A stretch of 64,000 bases of DNA. Origin: Pseudomonas sp. IPO3778 (GTDB lineage Bacteria > Pseudomonadota > Gammaproteobacteria > Pseudomonadales > Pseudomonadaceae). The translations under genes and the position numbers were made by a program. The stretch spans positions 1 through 64,000 of the forward strand of contig NZ_JACARC010000047.1 in NCBI RefSeq assembly GCF_013386825.1. Reading direction: 5' to 3'. Positions 17,623-26,669 of the stretch are shown one piece after another (the stretch's first letter is position 1; each line of letters starts with the position of its first letter). The notes beneath the pieces were generated by a model. That model was not told the origin of the DNA. It ran no database searches and worked only from the letters and a program-made list of their open reading frames with translations.

Positions 17623-19005
17623 ATGCGTCGCCTGTTATTCGCCTGCCTGCTTATGGGCTCGGCACACACCTTTGCCTTTGACCGCCTGCAAGTCGAGGGC
17701 TACACACTGCCCAACGGCCTGCAATTGCTGCTCAAGCCGGGCACCGAACGCGGTCACGTGGCCATTCGCCTGGTGGTGGGTGTGGGCCTGGACGACTTCA
17801 GTTGCGAAGACAAGGAGCTGCCGCACCTGCTGGAACATCTGTTGTTCAGCGGCATCGACGGTGGCGGCGAAGGTGAACTGGAAGAGCGCATGCAGGCCCT
17901 CGGCGGTGACTGGAACGCCTACACCAGCAACGCCGACACCACCTTCGTCATCGAGGCCCCGGCGCAGAACCAGCGCAAGGTGCTCGACCTGCTGCTGGCC
18001 ATCCTCACCCGCACCGAACTGACCGACGCCAACATCAACGCCGCCAAACAGGTGGTGGAGCGCGAAGACGGCGGCCATTACTCGCACCTGCAACGCCTGC
18101 TGGACCGCCAGGACCTTGGCCACAAGGCCAGCAGTCAGCTTGCCGTGGAGCTGGGCCTGAAGTGCGCCGAACGGGCCGACGCCGACCACCTGACCCGCGA
18201 CCAATTGGTACAGCTGCGCAAGGCCTGGTACGCCCCCAACAATATGACCCTGATCATCGTCGGCGACCTCGACAAACTCTTGCCGGCCTACCTCGAACGC
18301 ACTTACGGCGCGCTCGACCCGGTTGACCCCAGCGAACATCGCCCACTCCCGGACATTCAACACGCCGCCGCCCTTCGCCGCGACCTGATCCATGGCTGGG
18401 TCGGCGACAACGCCAAGCTGCACTGGCTATTCCCCGAGCCGGTGCTGGATGACCAGTACGATGAAACCTTCGACCTGCTCAAGGACTACCTGGATTGGGC
18501 GCTGTACCGCCAATTGCGGTTGCAGCATGGTTTGTCCTACGGGCCATGGAGCGAACGCGAAGTGCTCGGTGGCGTGGGTTTCATGAGCCTCAACGCCGAC
18601 CTTGAGCGCGACAGCCTGCCCGAAGCCGAGCAGGTGCTGGAAACCCTGAAGGCCCAATTGCTTCAGGACGGCCTCGACCCCGCCACCTTCGCCCGCCTGC
18701 AACAAGCGGCCATCGCCCGCCAAGCGTGGGCCGTGCAGGGCAACAGCGCGTTGGCCGACTATTACTGGAGTGCCTCGGGCGACTACGCCAAGGGGCGCTT
18801 CAGCGACCCGGTCAAGCGCATCAAGGCCATCACCCTGGAGCAAACCAACCAGGCTATGCGCGAGCTGTTCAAGCAGAACGGCTACTGGCGCATCGAGAAA
18901 CCGTTGTTCAGCTACGACGCCCTCAACTGGATCGCCGCTGGCGTGCTGGGGCTGATTGCGATTGTGTTGCTCGGTGTGTGGCGTTATCGCAAAGGGATTG
19001 CGTAA
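17623..19005 (+). CDS. M16-family (insulinase-type) zinc peptidase, membrane-anchored
   Basis: A 460-residue protein with a signal peptide (1-19). The inverted zinc motif HLLEH is at 68-72 and a probable third ligand, Glu148 in VEREDGGHY, is 76 residues on. It is a single M16 pair (active and inactive halves) of usual length. The C-terminus has a single membrane helix (WIAAGVLGLIAIVLLGVW) followed by basic residues, so it is probably anchored in the inner membrane facing the periplasm. The motif is complete, so it is likely an active peptidase. Confidence 0.9.
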   Translation: MRRLLFACLLMGSAHTFAFDRLQVEGYTLPNGLQLLLKPGTERGHVAIRLVVGVGLDDFSCEDKELPHLLEHLLFSGIDGGGEGELEERMQALGGDWNAYTSNADTTFVIEAPAQNQRKVLDLLLAILTRTELTDANINAAKQVVEREDGGHYSHLQRLLDRQDLGHKASSQLAVELGLKCAERADADHLTRDQLVQLRKAWYAPNNMTLIIVGDLDKLLPAYLERTYGALDPVDPSEHRPLPDIQHAAALRRDLIHGWVGDNAKLHWLFPEPVLDDQYDETFDLLKDYLDWALYRQLRLQHGLSYGPWSEREVLGGVGFMSLNADLERDSLPEAEQVLETLKAQLLQDGLDPATFARLQQAAIARQAWAVQGNSALADYYWSASGDYAKGRFSDPVKRIKAITLEQTNQAMRELFKQNGYWRIEKPLFSYDALNWIAAGVLGLIAIVLLGVWRYRKGIA

Positions 19006-19065
19006 TGAGGCCCCGAGAAAACCGCTAAAACGTTATTCTGTCTGGGATTTTTTCCTACAAAGACT

Positions 19066-20121
19066 GTGAACCGCCGAATGCCTATCCTGACCCAGACCAT
19101 CCAGCGCATCCTTGAACTGATGAAGCGCTACCCAGGGGTGATTGCACTCGGCGGCTTCATCTCGGGTGTGTGCAGCTTCATCCTGGTGGACCGCCAGCAA
19201 GGCATGGCCAGCTGGATCGCCATCATCATGCTGGTGAGTTGGCTATGGCTGATGCTGGAAAACAGCTTCACCCAACTGTTCAGCAAAGTCTTCAAACGGG
19301 AAATTCCCGAACCGCTGCTGCGCTACGCCACGCAGATGATCCATCAGGAAAGCCTGTTTTTTGTCTTGCCGTTCTTTTTTGTCACCACTGCCTGGAACAG
19401 CGGCCAATCGGTCTTCACCGGGCTGTTGGGCGCGGCGGCACTCGTCTCGATCACCGACCCGCTGTACTACAAGTGGTTGGCGCCCAAGCGCTCGCTGTTC
19501 CTGGCGCTGCACACCCTGACGCTGTTTGCGGCCCTGCTGACCGCACTGCCGATCATCCTGCACCTGACCACCGCCGAGAGTTACAAACTGGCCCTCGGCG
19601 TGGCAATGCTGCTTTCCATCCCAAGCCTGGCCGTCAGCCTGCCGCTGCGCAGCATCAAGGGGTGGGCGATGTTACTGGGCGTTACCGCGGCGATTGGTTG
19701 CGCGGGCTGGTTCCTGCGCAGTTGGGTGCCCCCCGCTACGCTGTGGATGACCGAAGTGGCCATCAGCACCCAATTGCAGGACCGCACGCCCGGCGATGAC
19801 CTGAAAGAAGTGAGCGCCGCCCAACTGCGCAGCACCGGGCTGTACGCCTATACCGCGATCAATGCGCCGCGCGGGCTGGATGAGCGGATCTACCATGTGT
19901 GGAAATTCAACGGCAAGGAAGTCGACCGCATCGCCCTGGACATTCATGGCGGCCGCAAGGAAGGCTACCGGGCCTGGACCCACAAACAGAACTTCCCTGC
20001 CGACTCGGTGGGACGCTGGCAAGTACGGGTGCTGACGGAAGACGGCCAAGTCATCGGCGTGTTGCGCTTCAAGGTCACTGATCCCGGTCAGGACGCCACA
20101 ACGCCGGACGCGCCAAAGTAG
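19066..20121 (+). CDS. DUF5924 / DUF2914 membrane protein
   Basis: A 351-residue protein with about seven membrane helices in residues 20-230 and a soluble C-terminal domain (about 245-345). The latter has the DUF2914 pattern YHVWKFNGKEV, GYRAWTHK and GRWQVRVLTEDGQVIG. No function is known. The start may be GTG 19066 or ATG 19078; neither has a strong ribosome site. It is 60 bases after the M16 gene and 55 before the MCE operon on the same strand. Confidence 0.8.
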   Translation: MNRRMPILTQTIQRILELMKRYPGVIALGGFISGVCSFILVDRQQGMASWIAIIMLVSWLWLMLENSFTQLFSKVFKREIPEPLLRYATQMIHQESLFFVLPFFFVTTAWNSGQSVFTGLLGAAALVSITDPLYYKWLAPKRSLFLALHTLTLFAALLTALPIILHLTTAESYKLALGVAMLLSIPSLAVSLPLRSIKGWAMLLGVTAAIGCAGWFLRSWVPPATLWMTEVAISTQLQDRTPGDDLKEVSAAQLRSTGLYAYTAINAPRGLDERIYHVWKFNGKEVDRIALDIHGGRKEGYRAWTHKQNFPADSVGRWQVRVLTEDGQVIGVLRFKVTDPGQDATTPDAPK

Positions 20122-20176
20122 TCAGGATCGTGCTATTACGTAGGAATTGTGGAATAGCCAAGCAAGCTCGGAGCTT

Positions 20177-21325
20177 ATGACCAGTAGCACAACGGCCGGT
20201 GCAGCCCATCTGGACACGTCCACCCAACCTCCATTGCTGAGGATTACGGGGGATTGGACGCTTGCCCACTATGCGAACCTGAAGAAACTGTCGGAAAAAC
20301 TCGACGGCCAGTACGACGCTGGTGCACGCATCGACCTTAACGGCCTGGGCGCCCTGGACACGGCCGGCGCCTCGCTGCTGGTGGAGTTGCTCGGCCCCGA
20401 GCGCATCGAACAATCCGCCGAACAGACCGACTGCAGCCTCTCGACCGCCGACCGCGCATTGCTCAAAACCGTCTACCGCTCCCTTAATGACTTCTGTGTG
20501 CCGGTCAAGGAGCCGGAAGAGGCCGCCGGCATTATGTTGCTGGCACGCATCGGCGGCGCGGTGCACACCGTCTGGCGAGACGGCCTGAAGTTGCTCGGCT
20601 TTATCGGCCTGATCCTCGAGACCTTCGCCCGTGGTGTGTTCCGGCCCAAGCGCTGGCGCGTGACGCCGATGGTCGCGCATATCGAACAGACCGGCCTCGA
20701 CGCGGCGCCCATCGTTGCCCTGCTGACCTTTCTGGTGGGCGCGGTGGTGGCGTTTCTCGGCGCCACCGTGTTGGCCAGTTTTGGCGCGAGCATCTTCACC
20801 GTGGACCTGGTGGCGTTCTCGTTCCTGCGGGAATTTGGCGTATTGCTCACCGCGATCCTGATGGCCGGCCGCACCGCCAGTGCGTTCACCGCGCAAATCG
20901 GCTCGATGAAGGCCAACGAAGAAATCGACGCGATCCGCACCCTGGGCCTGGACCCGATGGAGTTGCTGGTGCTGCCCCGGGTACTGGCGTTGCTGGTGGC
21001 GCTGCCGATGCTGACGTTCCTGGCGATGATCTCGGGCATTATCGGCGGCGGCGTGGTGTGTGCCGTGGCCCTGGATATTTCACCGGCGATGTTCCTCTCG
21101 CTGCTGCACTCGGACATCGGCGTGCAGCACTTTATCGTGGGCATGATCAAGGCGCCGATCTTCGCCTTCCTGATCGCCGCCATCGGTTGCCTTGAAGGTT
21201 TCAAGGTCAGCGGCAGTGCTGAGTCGGTCGGCGCCCACACCACGTCCAGTGTGGTGCAATCCATTTTCGTGGTGATCGTGCTGGATGCGGTCGCCGCCCT
21301 GTTCTTCATGGAGATGGGCTGGTGA
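20177..21325 (+). CDS. MCE-type lipid ABC transporter permease with N-terminal STAS domain (MlaE family)
   Basis: A 382-residue protein. Residues about 15-120 are a STAS-like domain (PLLRITGDWTLAHYANLKKL), equivalent to a fused MlaB. Residues about 140-382 are the MlaE-type permease with several helices and the motif MAGRTASAFTAQIGSMKANEEIDA. The GTG start of the ATPase gene overlaps its stop. It moves phospholipid or similar lipids between inner and outer membrane together with the next three products. It is a second MCE system, distinct by its fused STAS from the standard ttg2/mla locus. Confidence 0.93.
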   Translation: MTSSTTAGAAHLDTSTQPPLLRITGDWTLAHYANLKKLSEKLDGQYDAGARIDLNGLGALDTAGASLLVELLGPERIEQSAEQTDCSLSTADRALLKTVYRSLNDFCVPVKEPEEAAGIMLLARIGGAVHTVWRDGLKLLGFIGLILETFARGVFRPKRWRVTPMVAHIEQTGLDAAPIVALLTFLVGAVVAFLGATVLASFGASIFTVDLVAFSFLREFGVLLTAILMAGRTASAFTAQIGSMKANEEIDAIRTLGLDPMELLVLPRVLALLVALPMLTFLAMISGIIGGGVVCAVALDISPAMFLSLLHSDIGVQHFIVGMIKAPIFAFLIAAIGCLEGFKVSGSAESVGAHTTSSVVQSIFVVIVLDAVAALFFMEMGW

Positions 21326-22125
21326 GTCGTTTACGCCGTGCGCCCGCCGAGGCGGTGATCGAAGTCCGCGGGCTGTGCAACCGTTTTGGCCCGCAAAGCG
21401 TGCACGAGAACCTCGACCTGGATTTGTACAAAGGCGAGATTCTTGCGGTGGTCGGCGGCTCCGGCAGCGGCAAGTCGGTACTGCTGCGCAGCATCATCGG
21501 CCTGCGCCAGCCCAGCGAGGGGCAGGTACGAGTATTCGGGCAGGACTTGCCGAGCTTGTCGGAGCACGCGCGTTCGATGGTTGAACGGCGCTTCGGCGTG
21601 CTGTTCCAGAAGGGCGCGCTGTTTTCCTCGCTGACGGTCACCGAAAACGTCGCCTTGCCGCTGATCGAGCATGCCGGCCTGAGCCGTCCGGATGCCGAGC
21701 ACCTGGCGGCGGTGAAACTGGCGTTGGCCGGGTTGCCGCTGTCGGCGGCCGACAAATACCCTTCGTCACTCTCTGGCGGCATGATCAAGCGCGCCGCCCT
21801 GGCCCGTGCCCTGGCGCTGGACCCGGACATCCTGTTTCTCGACGAACCCACCGCCGGCCTCGACCCGATCGGTGCCGCGGCCTTCGACCAACTGATCCTG
21901 ACCCTGCGCGATGCGTTGGGCCTGAGTGTGTTCCTGGTCACCCACGACCTCGACACGCTCTACACCATCACCGACCGCGTGGCGGTGCTGGCGCAGAAAA
22001 AGGTGCTGGTGGCAGACGCCATCGATGTCGTCTCGAAAACCGACGACGCCTGGATTCACGAATACTTCCATGGCCCACGGGGCCGCGCGGCATTGGATGC
22101 CGCTCAACTGCTCAACGAGGTATGA
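21322..22125 (+). CDS. MCE-type lipid transporter ATP-binding subunit (MlaF family)
   Basis: A 267-residue ABC ATPase. Walker A GGSGSGKSVLL is near residue 49, the signature LSGGMIKRAALARAL near 152 and Walker B ILFLDEPTAGLDP near 171. The signature SGGM is the MlaF/Ttg2A variant. GTG 21322 overlaps the stop of the permease gene (GTGA). Confidence 0.94.
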   Translation: MSRLRRAPAEAVIEVRGLCNRFGPQSVHENLDLDLYKGEILAVVGGSGSGKSVLLRSIIGLRQPSEGQVRVFGQDLPSLSEHARSMVERRFGVLFQKGALFSSLTVTENVALPLIEHAGLSRPDAEHLAAVKLALAGLPLSAADKYPSSLSGGMIKRAALARALALDPDILFLDEPTAGLDPIGAAAFDQLILTLRDALGLSVFLVTHDLDTLYTITDRVAVLAQKKVLVADAIDVVSKTDDAWIHEYFHGPRGRAALDAAQLLNEV

Positions 22126-22126
22126 C

Positions 22127-23065
22127 ATGGAAACCCGAGCCCATCATGTGATGATCGGTCTGTTCAGCGTGATCGTCGTGGTCGGCGCCATGCTGTTTGG
22201 CCTGTGGCTGGCCAAATCCAGCGTCGACAGCGCGTTTCAGGATTACGAAGTGATCTTCAACGAGGCCGTCAGTGGTTTGTCCCAAGGCAGCGCGGTGCAA
22301 TACAGCGGGATCAAGGTCGGCGATGTCACCAGCCTGCGCCTCGACCCGAAAGACCCGCGCCGTGTGCTGGCGCGTATCCGCCTGGCCGGGCAGACGCCGA
22401 TCAAGGAAGACACCCAGGCCAAGCTGGCCCTGACCGGCATCACCGGCACCTCAATCATCCAGCTCAGCGGCGGCACGCCCCAAAGCCCGGAACTCACCGG
22501 CAAGGACGGCGAACTGCCGCAAATCATCGCCTCGCCGTCGCCTATCGCTCGCCTGCTGAACAACAGCAACGACCTGATGACCAGCATCAACCTGCTGCTG
22601 CACAACGCCAACCACATGTTCTCCCGGGAAAACGTCGAGCGCCTGAGCAATACCCTGGACAACCTGCAACAGACCACCGGCGCCATCGCCGATCAGCGCG
22701 GCGATATCAAAGTGGTGATGCAGCAATTGCTGCAGGTGAGCAAACAGGCCAGCGCCACCCTGGAGCAAACCACCGCGTTGATGCGCAACGCTAACGGCTT
22801 GCTCAACGATCAGGGCAAACAAATGTTCGGCAGCGCTGAAAAGGCCATGCAGTCCCTTCAACAAAGCACGGCCACCATCGACACCTTGCTGACCAACAAC
22901 AAGGATTCCCTCAACAGCGGCATGCAGGGCCTCAACGAATTGGCTCCGGCCGTGCGCGAACTGCGGGAAACCCTGAGTTCGTTGCGCGGTATTTCCCGCC
23001 GCCTGGAAGCCAACCCCAGCGGTTACCTGCTGGGCAGCGACAAGAACAAGGAGTTCACGCCATGA
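22127..23065 (+). CDS. MCE-domain substrate-binding protein (MlaD family)
   Basis: A 312-residue protein with one N-terminal membrane helix (about 9-31) and an MCE domain (about 38-118, YEVIFNEAVSGLSQGSAVQYSGI). The long C-terminal part (140-310) is helical and polar, likely forming a periplasmic shaft or hexameric coil. The long upstream frame is a read-back into mlaF; ATG 22127 is one base after the mlaF stop. It binds lipid and forms the bridge for transport. Confidence 0.93.
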   Translation: METRAHHVMIGLFSVIVVVGAMLFGLWLAKSSVDSAFQDYEVIFNEAVSGLSQGSAVQYSGIKVGDVTSLRLDPKDPRRVLARIRLAGQTPIKEDTQAKLALTGITGTSIIQLSGGTPQSPELTGKDGELPQIIASPSPIARLLNNSNDLMTSINLLLHNANHMFSRENVERLSNTLDNLQQTTGAIADQRGDIKVVMQQLLQVSKQASATLEQTTALMRNANGLLNDQGKQMFGSAEKAMQSLQQSTATIDTLLTNNKDSLNSGMQGLNELAPAVRELRETLSSLRGISRRLEANPSGYLLGSDKNKEFTP

Positions 23066-23673
23066 AGCGTGCTTACCAAGTGATCGCCCCCGTTGCCCTG
23101 GCATTGATCAGTGCGTGTTCGATCCTGCCCAAGGCGGATCCTTCGGACGTGTACCGGTTGCCATCGGCGCAGACCACCACCCAGGTCAGCCCGGTGGCCT
23201 GGTCGCTGCGGGTGGCCAAGCCGCAGACCAGCGAATTCCTCGACAGCCCGCGGATTGCCGTGGTGCCTAACGGTGACCTGATCAGCAGCTATGCGAATTC
23301 ACGCTGGAGCGATCCCGCACCGGTGTTATTGCGTAACCGCTTGCTGGATGGGTTCCAGCGGGATGGACGGGTGACATTGCTCAGTACCGATGAGACCAAT
23401 CTGCAGGCGGACTTTGAGCTGGGCGGGCAATTGCAGGCGTTTCAGAGTGAGTATCGCGGCAGCGCGGTTGAGGTGGTGATACGCCTGGATGCGCGGCTGG
23501 TACGCGGGAGTGATCAGCGGATTATTGCCAGCAAGCGGTTTGAGGTGAGGCAGCCGGTGGGGGATACCAAAGTGCCAGCGGTAGTCGCCGGGTTTGGTCA
23601 GGCTGGGGATACGCTGAACAGGCAGGTGGTGGATTGGGTGGTGGGGCAGGGCAATACAGCCGCGAAAAGATAG
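23062..23673 (+). CDS. ABC-type transport auxiliary lipoprotein (PqiC-like)
   Basis: A 203-residue protein with a lipobox LISAC (Cys19). The mature domain (YRLPSAQ, then LLRNRLLDGFQRDGRV) fits the auxiliary lipoprotein family found with MCE systems such as PqiC. It overlaps the previous gene by four bases (ATGA). It is the last gene of the four-gene operon and is followed by a REPIN. Confidence 0.9.
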   Translation: MKRAYQVIAPVALALISACSILPKADPSDVYRLPSAQTTTQVSPVAWSLRVAKPQTSEFLDSPRIAVVPNGDLISSYANSRWSDPAPVLLRNRLLDGFQRDGRVTLLSTDETNLQADFELGGQLQAFQSEYRGSAVEVVIRLDARLVRGSDQRIIASKRFEVRQPVGDTKVPAVVAGFGQAGDTLNRQVVDWVVGQGNTAAKR

Positions 23674-23682
23674 CCCCAACCT

Positions 23683-23780
23683 GTAGGAGCGAGCTTGCTC
23701 GCGAAAATCGTCAACGATAATGCGGGGAACCTGATTCCCCGCGTCGCTCTCAAGCTTTTCGCGAGCAAGCTCGCTCCTAC
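23683..23780. repeat. REPIN/BIME, class A
   Basis: Inverted class A arms (GTAGGAGCGAGCTTGCTCGC) enclose about 55 bases that begin with CGTCAACGATAATGCGGGG. It sits between convergent genes (the PqiC-like gene and the nucleoside-recognition gene), a typical place for these elements. Confidence 0.9.
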
Positions 23781-23792
23781 TGGGATAGTGGT

Positions 23793-25022
23793 TTAGCCGA
23801 AGAACCAGTAGCAGACGGAAATCGCCGCCACCACACCGGCAAACTCCGCCAACAACGCACACCCCACCGCATGCCGCGCTCGCTGGATCCCCACCGAGCC
23901 AAAGTACACCGCCAACACATAAAACGTGGTCTCGGTACTGCCCTGAATCGTCGCCGCCACCAGCGCCGGGAAGCTGTCCACGCCCTGAGTCTGCATCGTT
24001 TCAATCAGCAACGCCCGCGCCGCGCTGCCGGAGAACGGCTTGACCATCGCCGTCGGCAACGCATCGACAAAACGCGTGTCCATGCCCGTCCAGGCCACCA
24101 CATGGCGAATCCCTTCCAGGCCGAAATCCAACGCGCCGGACGCCCGCAACACGCCTACCGCACACAGCATCGCCACCAGATACGGCAGCAGGTTCTTGGC
24201 GACGTCGAAGCCCTCTTTGGCACCCTCGACAAACGCCTCGTAGACCTTGACCTTACGCAGCGCGCCGATCACCAGGAACACCATGATCAGCCCGAACAGC
24301 GTCAGGTTGCCGAGGATCGAGGACAAGCCCGCCAGCGCAGTGGCTGAGAGCGTCGCCAGCAAGGCCATGAAGCCACCCAGTACCAGCACACCCGGAATCA
24401 GATACGCCAGCACCACCGGGTCCCACAGCCGCAGGCGTTGCATCACCGCCACCGATAGCAGGCCCACCAGGCTCGAAGCAGTGGTTGCCAACAGGATCGG
24501 CAGGAACACCAGCGTCGGGTCGGCTGCACCTTGCTGGGCGCGGTACATGAAGATGGTCACCGGCAGCAGGGTCAGGGAAGACGCATTGAGCACCAGGAAC
24601 AGGATTTGCGCGTTACTGGCGGTGTTGGGGATGGGGTTGAGTTCTTGCAGCGCCTTCATGGCTTTCAGGCCGATGGGGGTGGCCGCGTTGTCGAGGCCCA
24701 GGCCGTTGGCGGCAAAGTTGAGGGTGATCAAGCCGATGGCCGGGTGGCCGGCGGGCACTTCCGGCATCAGGCGGCGGAACAGCGGCCCCAGCGCCTTGGC
24801 CAGCCAGTCGACGATCCCGGCTTTCTCGGCGATACGCAGGAACCCGAGCCACAAGGTCAGCGTGCCGAACAGCAGCACCATGACCTCGACCGACAACTTG
24901 GCCATGGCGAAGATGCTTTCCACCATCGCCGCAAAGATGCCGGCGTTACCGCCGATCAGCCATTGCGCCAGTGCGGAGACCATTGCCACGATAAAAAAGC
25001 CAAGCCACAGGCCGTTGAGCAT
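23793..25022 (-). CDS. Nucleoside-recognition domain membrane protein (SpmA/SpmB-like fusion)
   Basis: A 409-residue protein with about ten hydrophobic segments. It has two nucleoside-recognition (Gate) domains, one near residues 45-150 (NFAANGLGLDNAATPIGL) and one near 270-385 (KPFSGSAARALLIETM). In Bacillus the SpmA and SpmB halves are separate spore-maturation proteins; here they are one chain. The transported substrate is unknown. It lies downstream of gltP on the same strand, past a strong terminator, so it is probably transcribed on its own. Confidence 0.85.
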   Translation of the reverse strand: MLNGLWLGFFIVAMVSALAQWLIGGNAGIFAAMVESIFAMAKLSVEVMVLLFGTLTLWLGFLRIAEKAGIVDWLAKALGPLFRRLMPEVPAGHPAIGLITLNFAANGLGLDNAATPIGLKAMKALQELNPIPNTASNAQILFLVLNASSLTLLPVTIFMYRAQQGAADPTLVFLPILLATTASSLVGLLSVAVMQRLRLWDPVVLAYLIPGVLVLGGFMALLATLSATALAGLSSILGNLTLFGLIMVFLVIGALRKVKVYEAFVEGAKEGFDVAKNLLPYLVAMLCAVGVLRASGALDFGLEGIRHVVAWTGMDTRFVDALPTAMVKPFSGSAARALLIETMQTQGVDSFPALVAATIQGSTETTFYVLAVYFGSVGIQRARHAVGCALLAEFAGVVAAISVCYWFFG

Positions 25023-25074
25023 CAGTTGAATCCCCCGAAAGATGGGGCGAATGATAGCGGGGCTGGCAGAAACG

Positions 25075-25101
25075 ACAAACCCCGGATTTCCCGGGGTTTG
25101 T
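25075..25101 (-). terminator. Hairpin terminator after gltP
   Basis: ACAAACCCCGG (25075-25085) pairs perfectly with CCGGGGTTTGT (25091-25101) around ATTTC. It is 21 bases past the gltP stop and works in principle on both strands. Confidence 0.85.
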
Positions 25102-25121
25102 GTACGAGGCCGTTCTGGCGA

Positions 25122-26453
25122 TCAGCCGCGAGAGGTCTCGCCGGCTGGCAGCACGTCCTTGGTACGCCAGTGCGGCAGGGAGTTCCAGTAGCGCTCGCCC
25201 TTGGCGTCGTCGTACATGCCTTCCCAGCGGGAGATGACCAGTACGGCCAAGGCGTTACCAATCACGTTCAGCGCGGTACGGGCCATGTCCATGATGCGGT
25301 CGACACCGGCGATAAACGCCAGGCCTTCCAGCGGAATGCCCACACTGCCCAGGGTCGCCAACAGCACCACGAAGGACACGCCCGGCACGCCGGCGATGCC
25401 TTTGGAGGTGACCATCAGGGTCAGCACCAGCATCAGTTGCTGGCCAATCGAAAGGTCGATGCCATACAACTGGGCGATAAAGATCGCCGCGATGCTCTGA
25501 TACAGGGTCGAGCCGTCGAGGTTGAACGAGTAGCCGGTCGGCACCACGAAGCTGCAGATCGCCTTCGGCGCACCGTAGGCTTCCATCTTCTCGATCACAC
25601 GGGGCAGCACGGTTTCGGAACTGGCGGTGGAGTAGGCCAGCACCAGCTCATCCTTGAAGATGCGCATCAGCTTGATCACCGAGAAGCCAAACAGGCGGGC
25701 GATCAGGCCGAGTACCACAAAGGCGAAGAACAGAATGGCGACGTAAACCAGGATCACCAGCTTGGCCAACGGCAGCAGCGAGGCGAAGCCGAAGTTGGCG
25801 ACCGTCACCGCGATCAGGGCAAACACGCCGATCGGGGCGTACTTCATGATCATGTGGGTGACTTTGAACATGCTCTCGGACACGCCCTGGAACATGGTTA
25901 CCAGGGGCTCGCGCAACTCAGGCTTGAGGCTCGACAGGCCGAGGCCGAACAACACCGAGAAGAAAATGATCGGCAGCATGTCGCCACGGGCGACGGCGGC
26001 AAAGATGTTCGACGGGATCAGGTTGAGGATCGTCTCGATGAACGCATGCTCATGCTGAACTTCGGCGGCAGTGGCCGTGTATTTGGAGATGTCGACGGTA
26101 CCCAGGGTACTCATGTCGATGCCGGTACCTGGATGGAACAGGTTGGCCAGCAGCAGGCCGACCACGATGGCGATGGTGGTGACCACTTCGAAGTAAAGGA
26201 TGGTTTTCACGCCGATCCGACCGAGTTTTTTCGCATCCCCAACACCGGCGATTCCGACAATCAGCGACGAAATCACGATCGGGATAACGATCATCTTGAT
26301 CAGGCGGATAAAGATATCGCCAGCGGGCTGCAACACGTTGCTGATCCACCAGGCCTTTTCAGCACTGAAATGGTTAAGCACCGCACCGATTGCAATCCCC
26401 AGCACCAGACCGATGAGGATCTGCCAGGCGAGGCTTAGCTTTGCCTTCTTCAT
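25122..26453 (-). CDS. gltP: Glutamate/aspartate:proton symporter, DAACS family
   Basis: A 443-residue dicarboxylate/amino acid:cation symporter. The family motifs are MIVIPIVISSLIVGIAG near residue 53, FVVPTGYSFNLDGSTLYQSI near 275 and VLGLIARLFGF. Length is normal. The name follows the PAO1 order gltP then algB, which I recall. A structured leader lies just upstream (26482-26536) and is listed separately. Confidence 0.92.
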   Translation of the reverse strand: MKKAKLSLAWQILIGLVLGIAIGAVLNHFSAEKAWWISNVLQPAGDIFIRLIKMIVIPIVISSLIVGIAGVGDAKKLGRIGVKTILYFEVVTTIAIVVGLLLANLFHPGTGIDMSTLGTVDISKYTATAAEVQHEHAFIETILNLIPSNIFAAVARGDMLPIIFFSVLFGLGLSSLKPELREPLVTMFQGVSESMFKVTHMIMKYAPIGVFALIAVTVANFGFASLLPLAKLVILVYVAILFFAFVVLGLIARLFGFSVIKLMRIFKDELVLAYSTASSETVLPRVIEKMEAYGAPKAICSFVVPTGYSFNLDGSTLYQSIAAIFIAQLYGIDLSIGQQLMLVLTLMVTSKGIAGVPGVSFVVLLATLGSVGIPLEGLAFIAGVDRIMDMARTALNVIGNALAVLVISRWEGMYDDAKGERYWNSLPHWRTKDVLPAGETSRG

Positions 26454-26481
26454 GTCATTACCCTTACTTCAAGTGGACTCA

Positions 26482-26536
26482 GGCAGATGCGCCAGCAGCT
26501 GGAACGCTCGAGAGCGAAAAAGTGTGTGCATCTGCC
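26482..26536 (-). promoter_or_regulatory. Structured leader of gltP, possible three-way junction
   Basis: GGCAGATGC (26482-26490) and GCATCTGCC (26528-26536) are perfect complements. Between them, on the minus strand, are CGCTC/GAGCG and CCAGC/GCTGG hairpins. The fold is a 9-pair closing stem with two inner hairpins, 29 bases before the gltP ATG. It could be an RNA element or DNA operators (CCAGCAGCTGG and CGCTCGAGAGCG are near-palindromes). No known riboswitch class matches it by eye. Confidence 0.5.
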
Positions 26537-26643
26537 CCCGTAGAAGGTCACCGCAGTTGGCCGATATGGCTCACTGACAGGCGAAAAAAGGCGCAACTAT
26601 TCCGATGCAAGGAGGCGACGTCTAATGCCGTAAACGCCTACCC

Positions 26644-26669
26644 CATGCCGAATCGGCATGAGTTTTTTT
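26644..26669 (+). terminator. Plus-strand intrinsic terminator with no gene before it
   Basis: CATGCCG (26644-26650) pairs with CGGCATG (26654-26660) and is followed by A, G and seven Ts. The T-run is only on the plus strand, yet the nearest upstream plus-strand gene ends at 23673. It may end a small RNA starting somewhere in 26460-26600, antisense to the gltP leader. Confidence 0.6.

Noticed and set aside
17623..19005. M16 peptidase read as an inactive homologue such as a mitochondrial-core-like protein
   Set aside because: The HLLEH motif and the downstream Glu148 are intact, so an active peptidase is more likely.
24531..26438. 635-codon plus-strand frame over gltP and its neighbour
   Set aside because: Spans two minus-strand transporter genes and a terminator; composition is that of a shadow.
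26609..26633. AAGGAGG followed by a two-codon frame ATG-CCG-TAA
   Set aside because: Too short to judge; chance in a GC-rich region, although it lies before a terminator.
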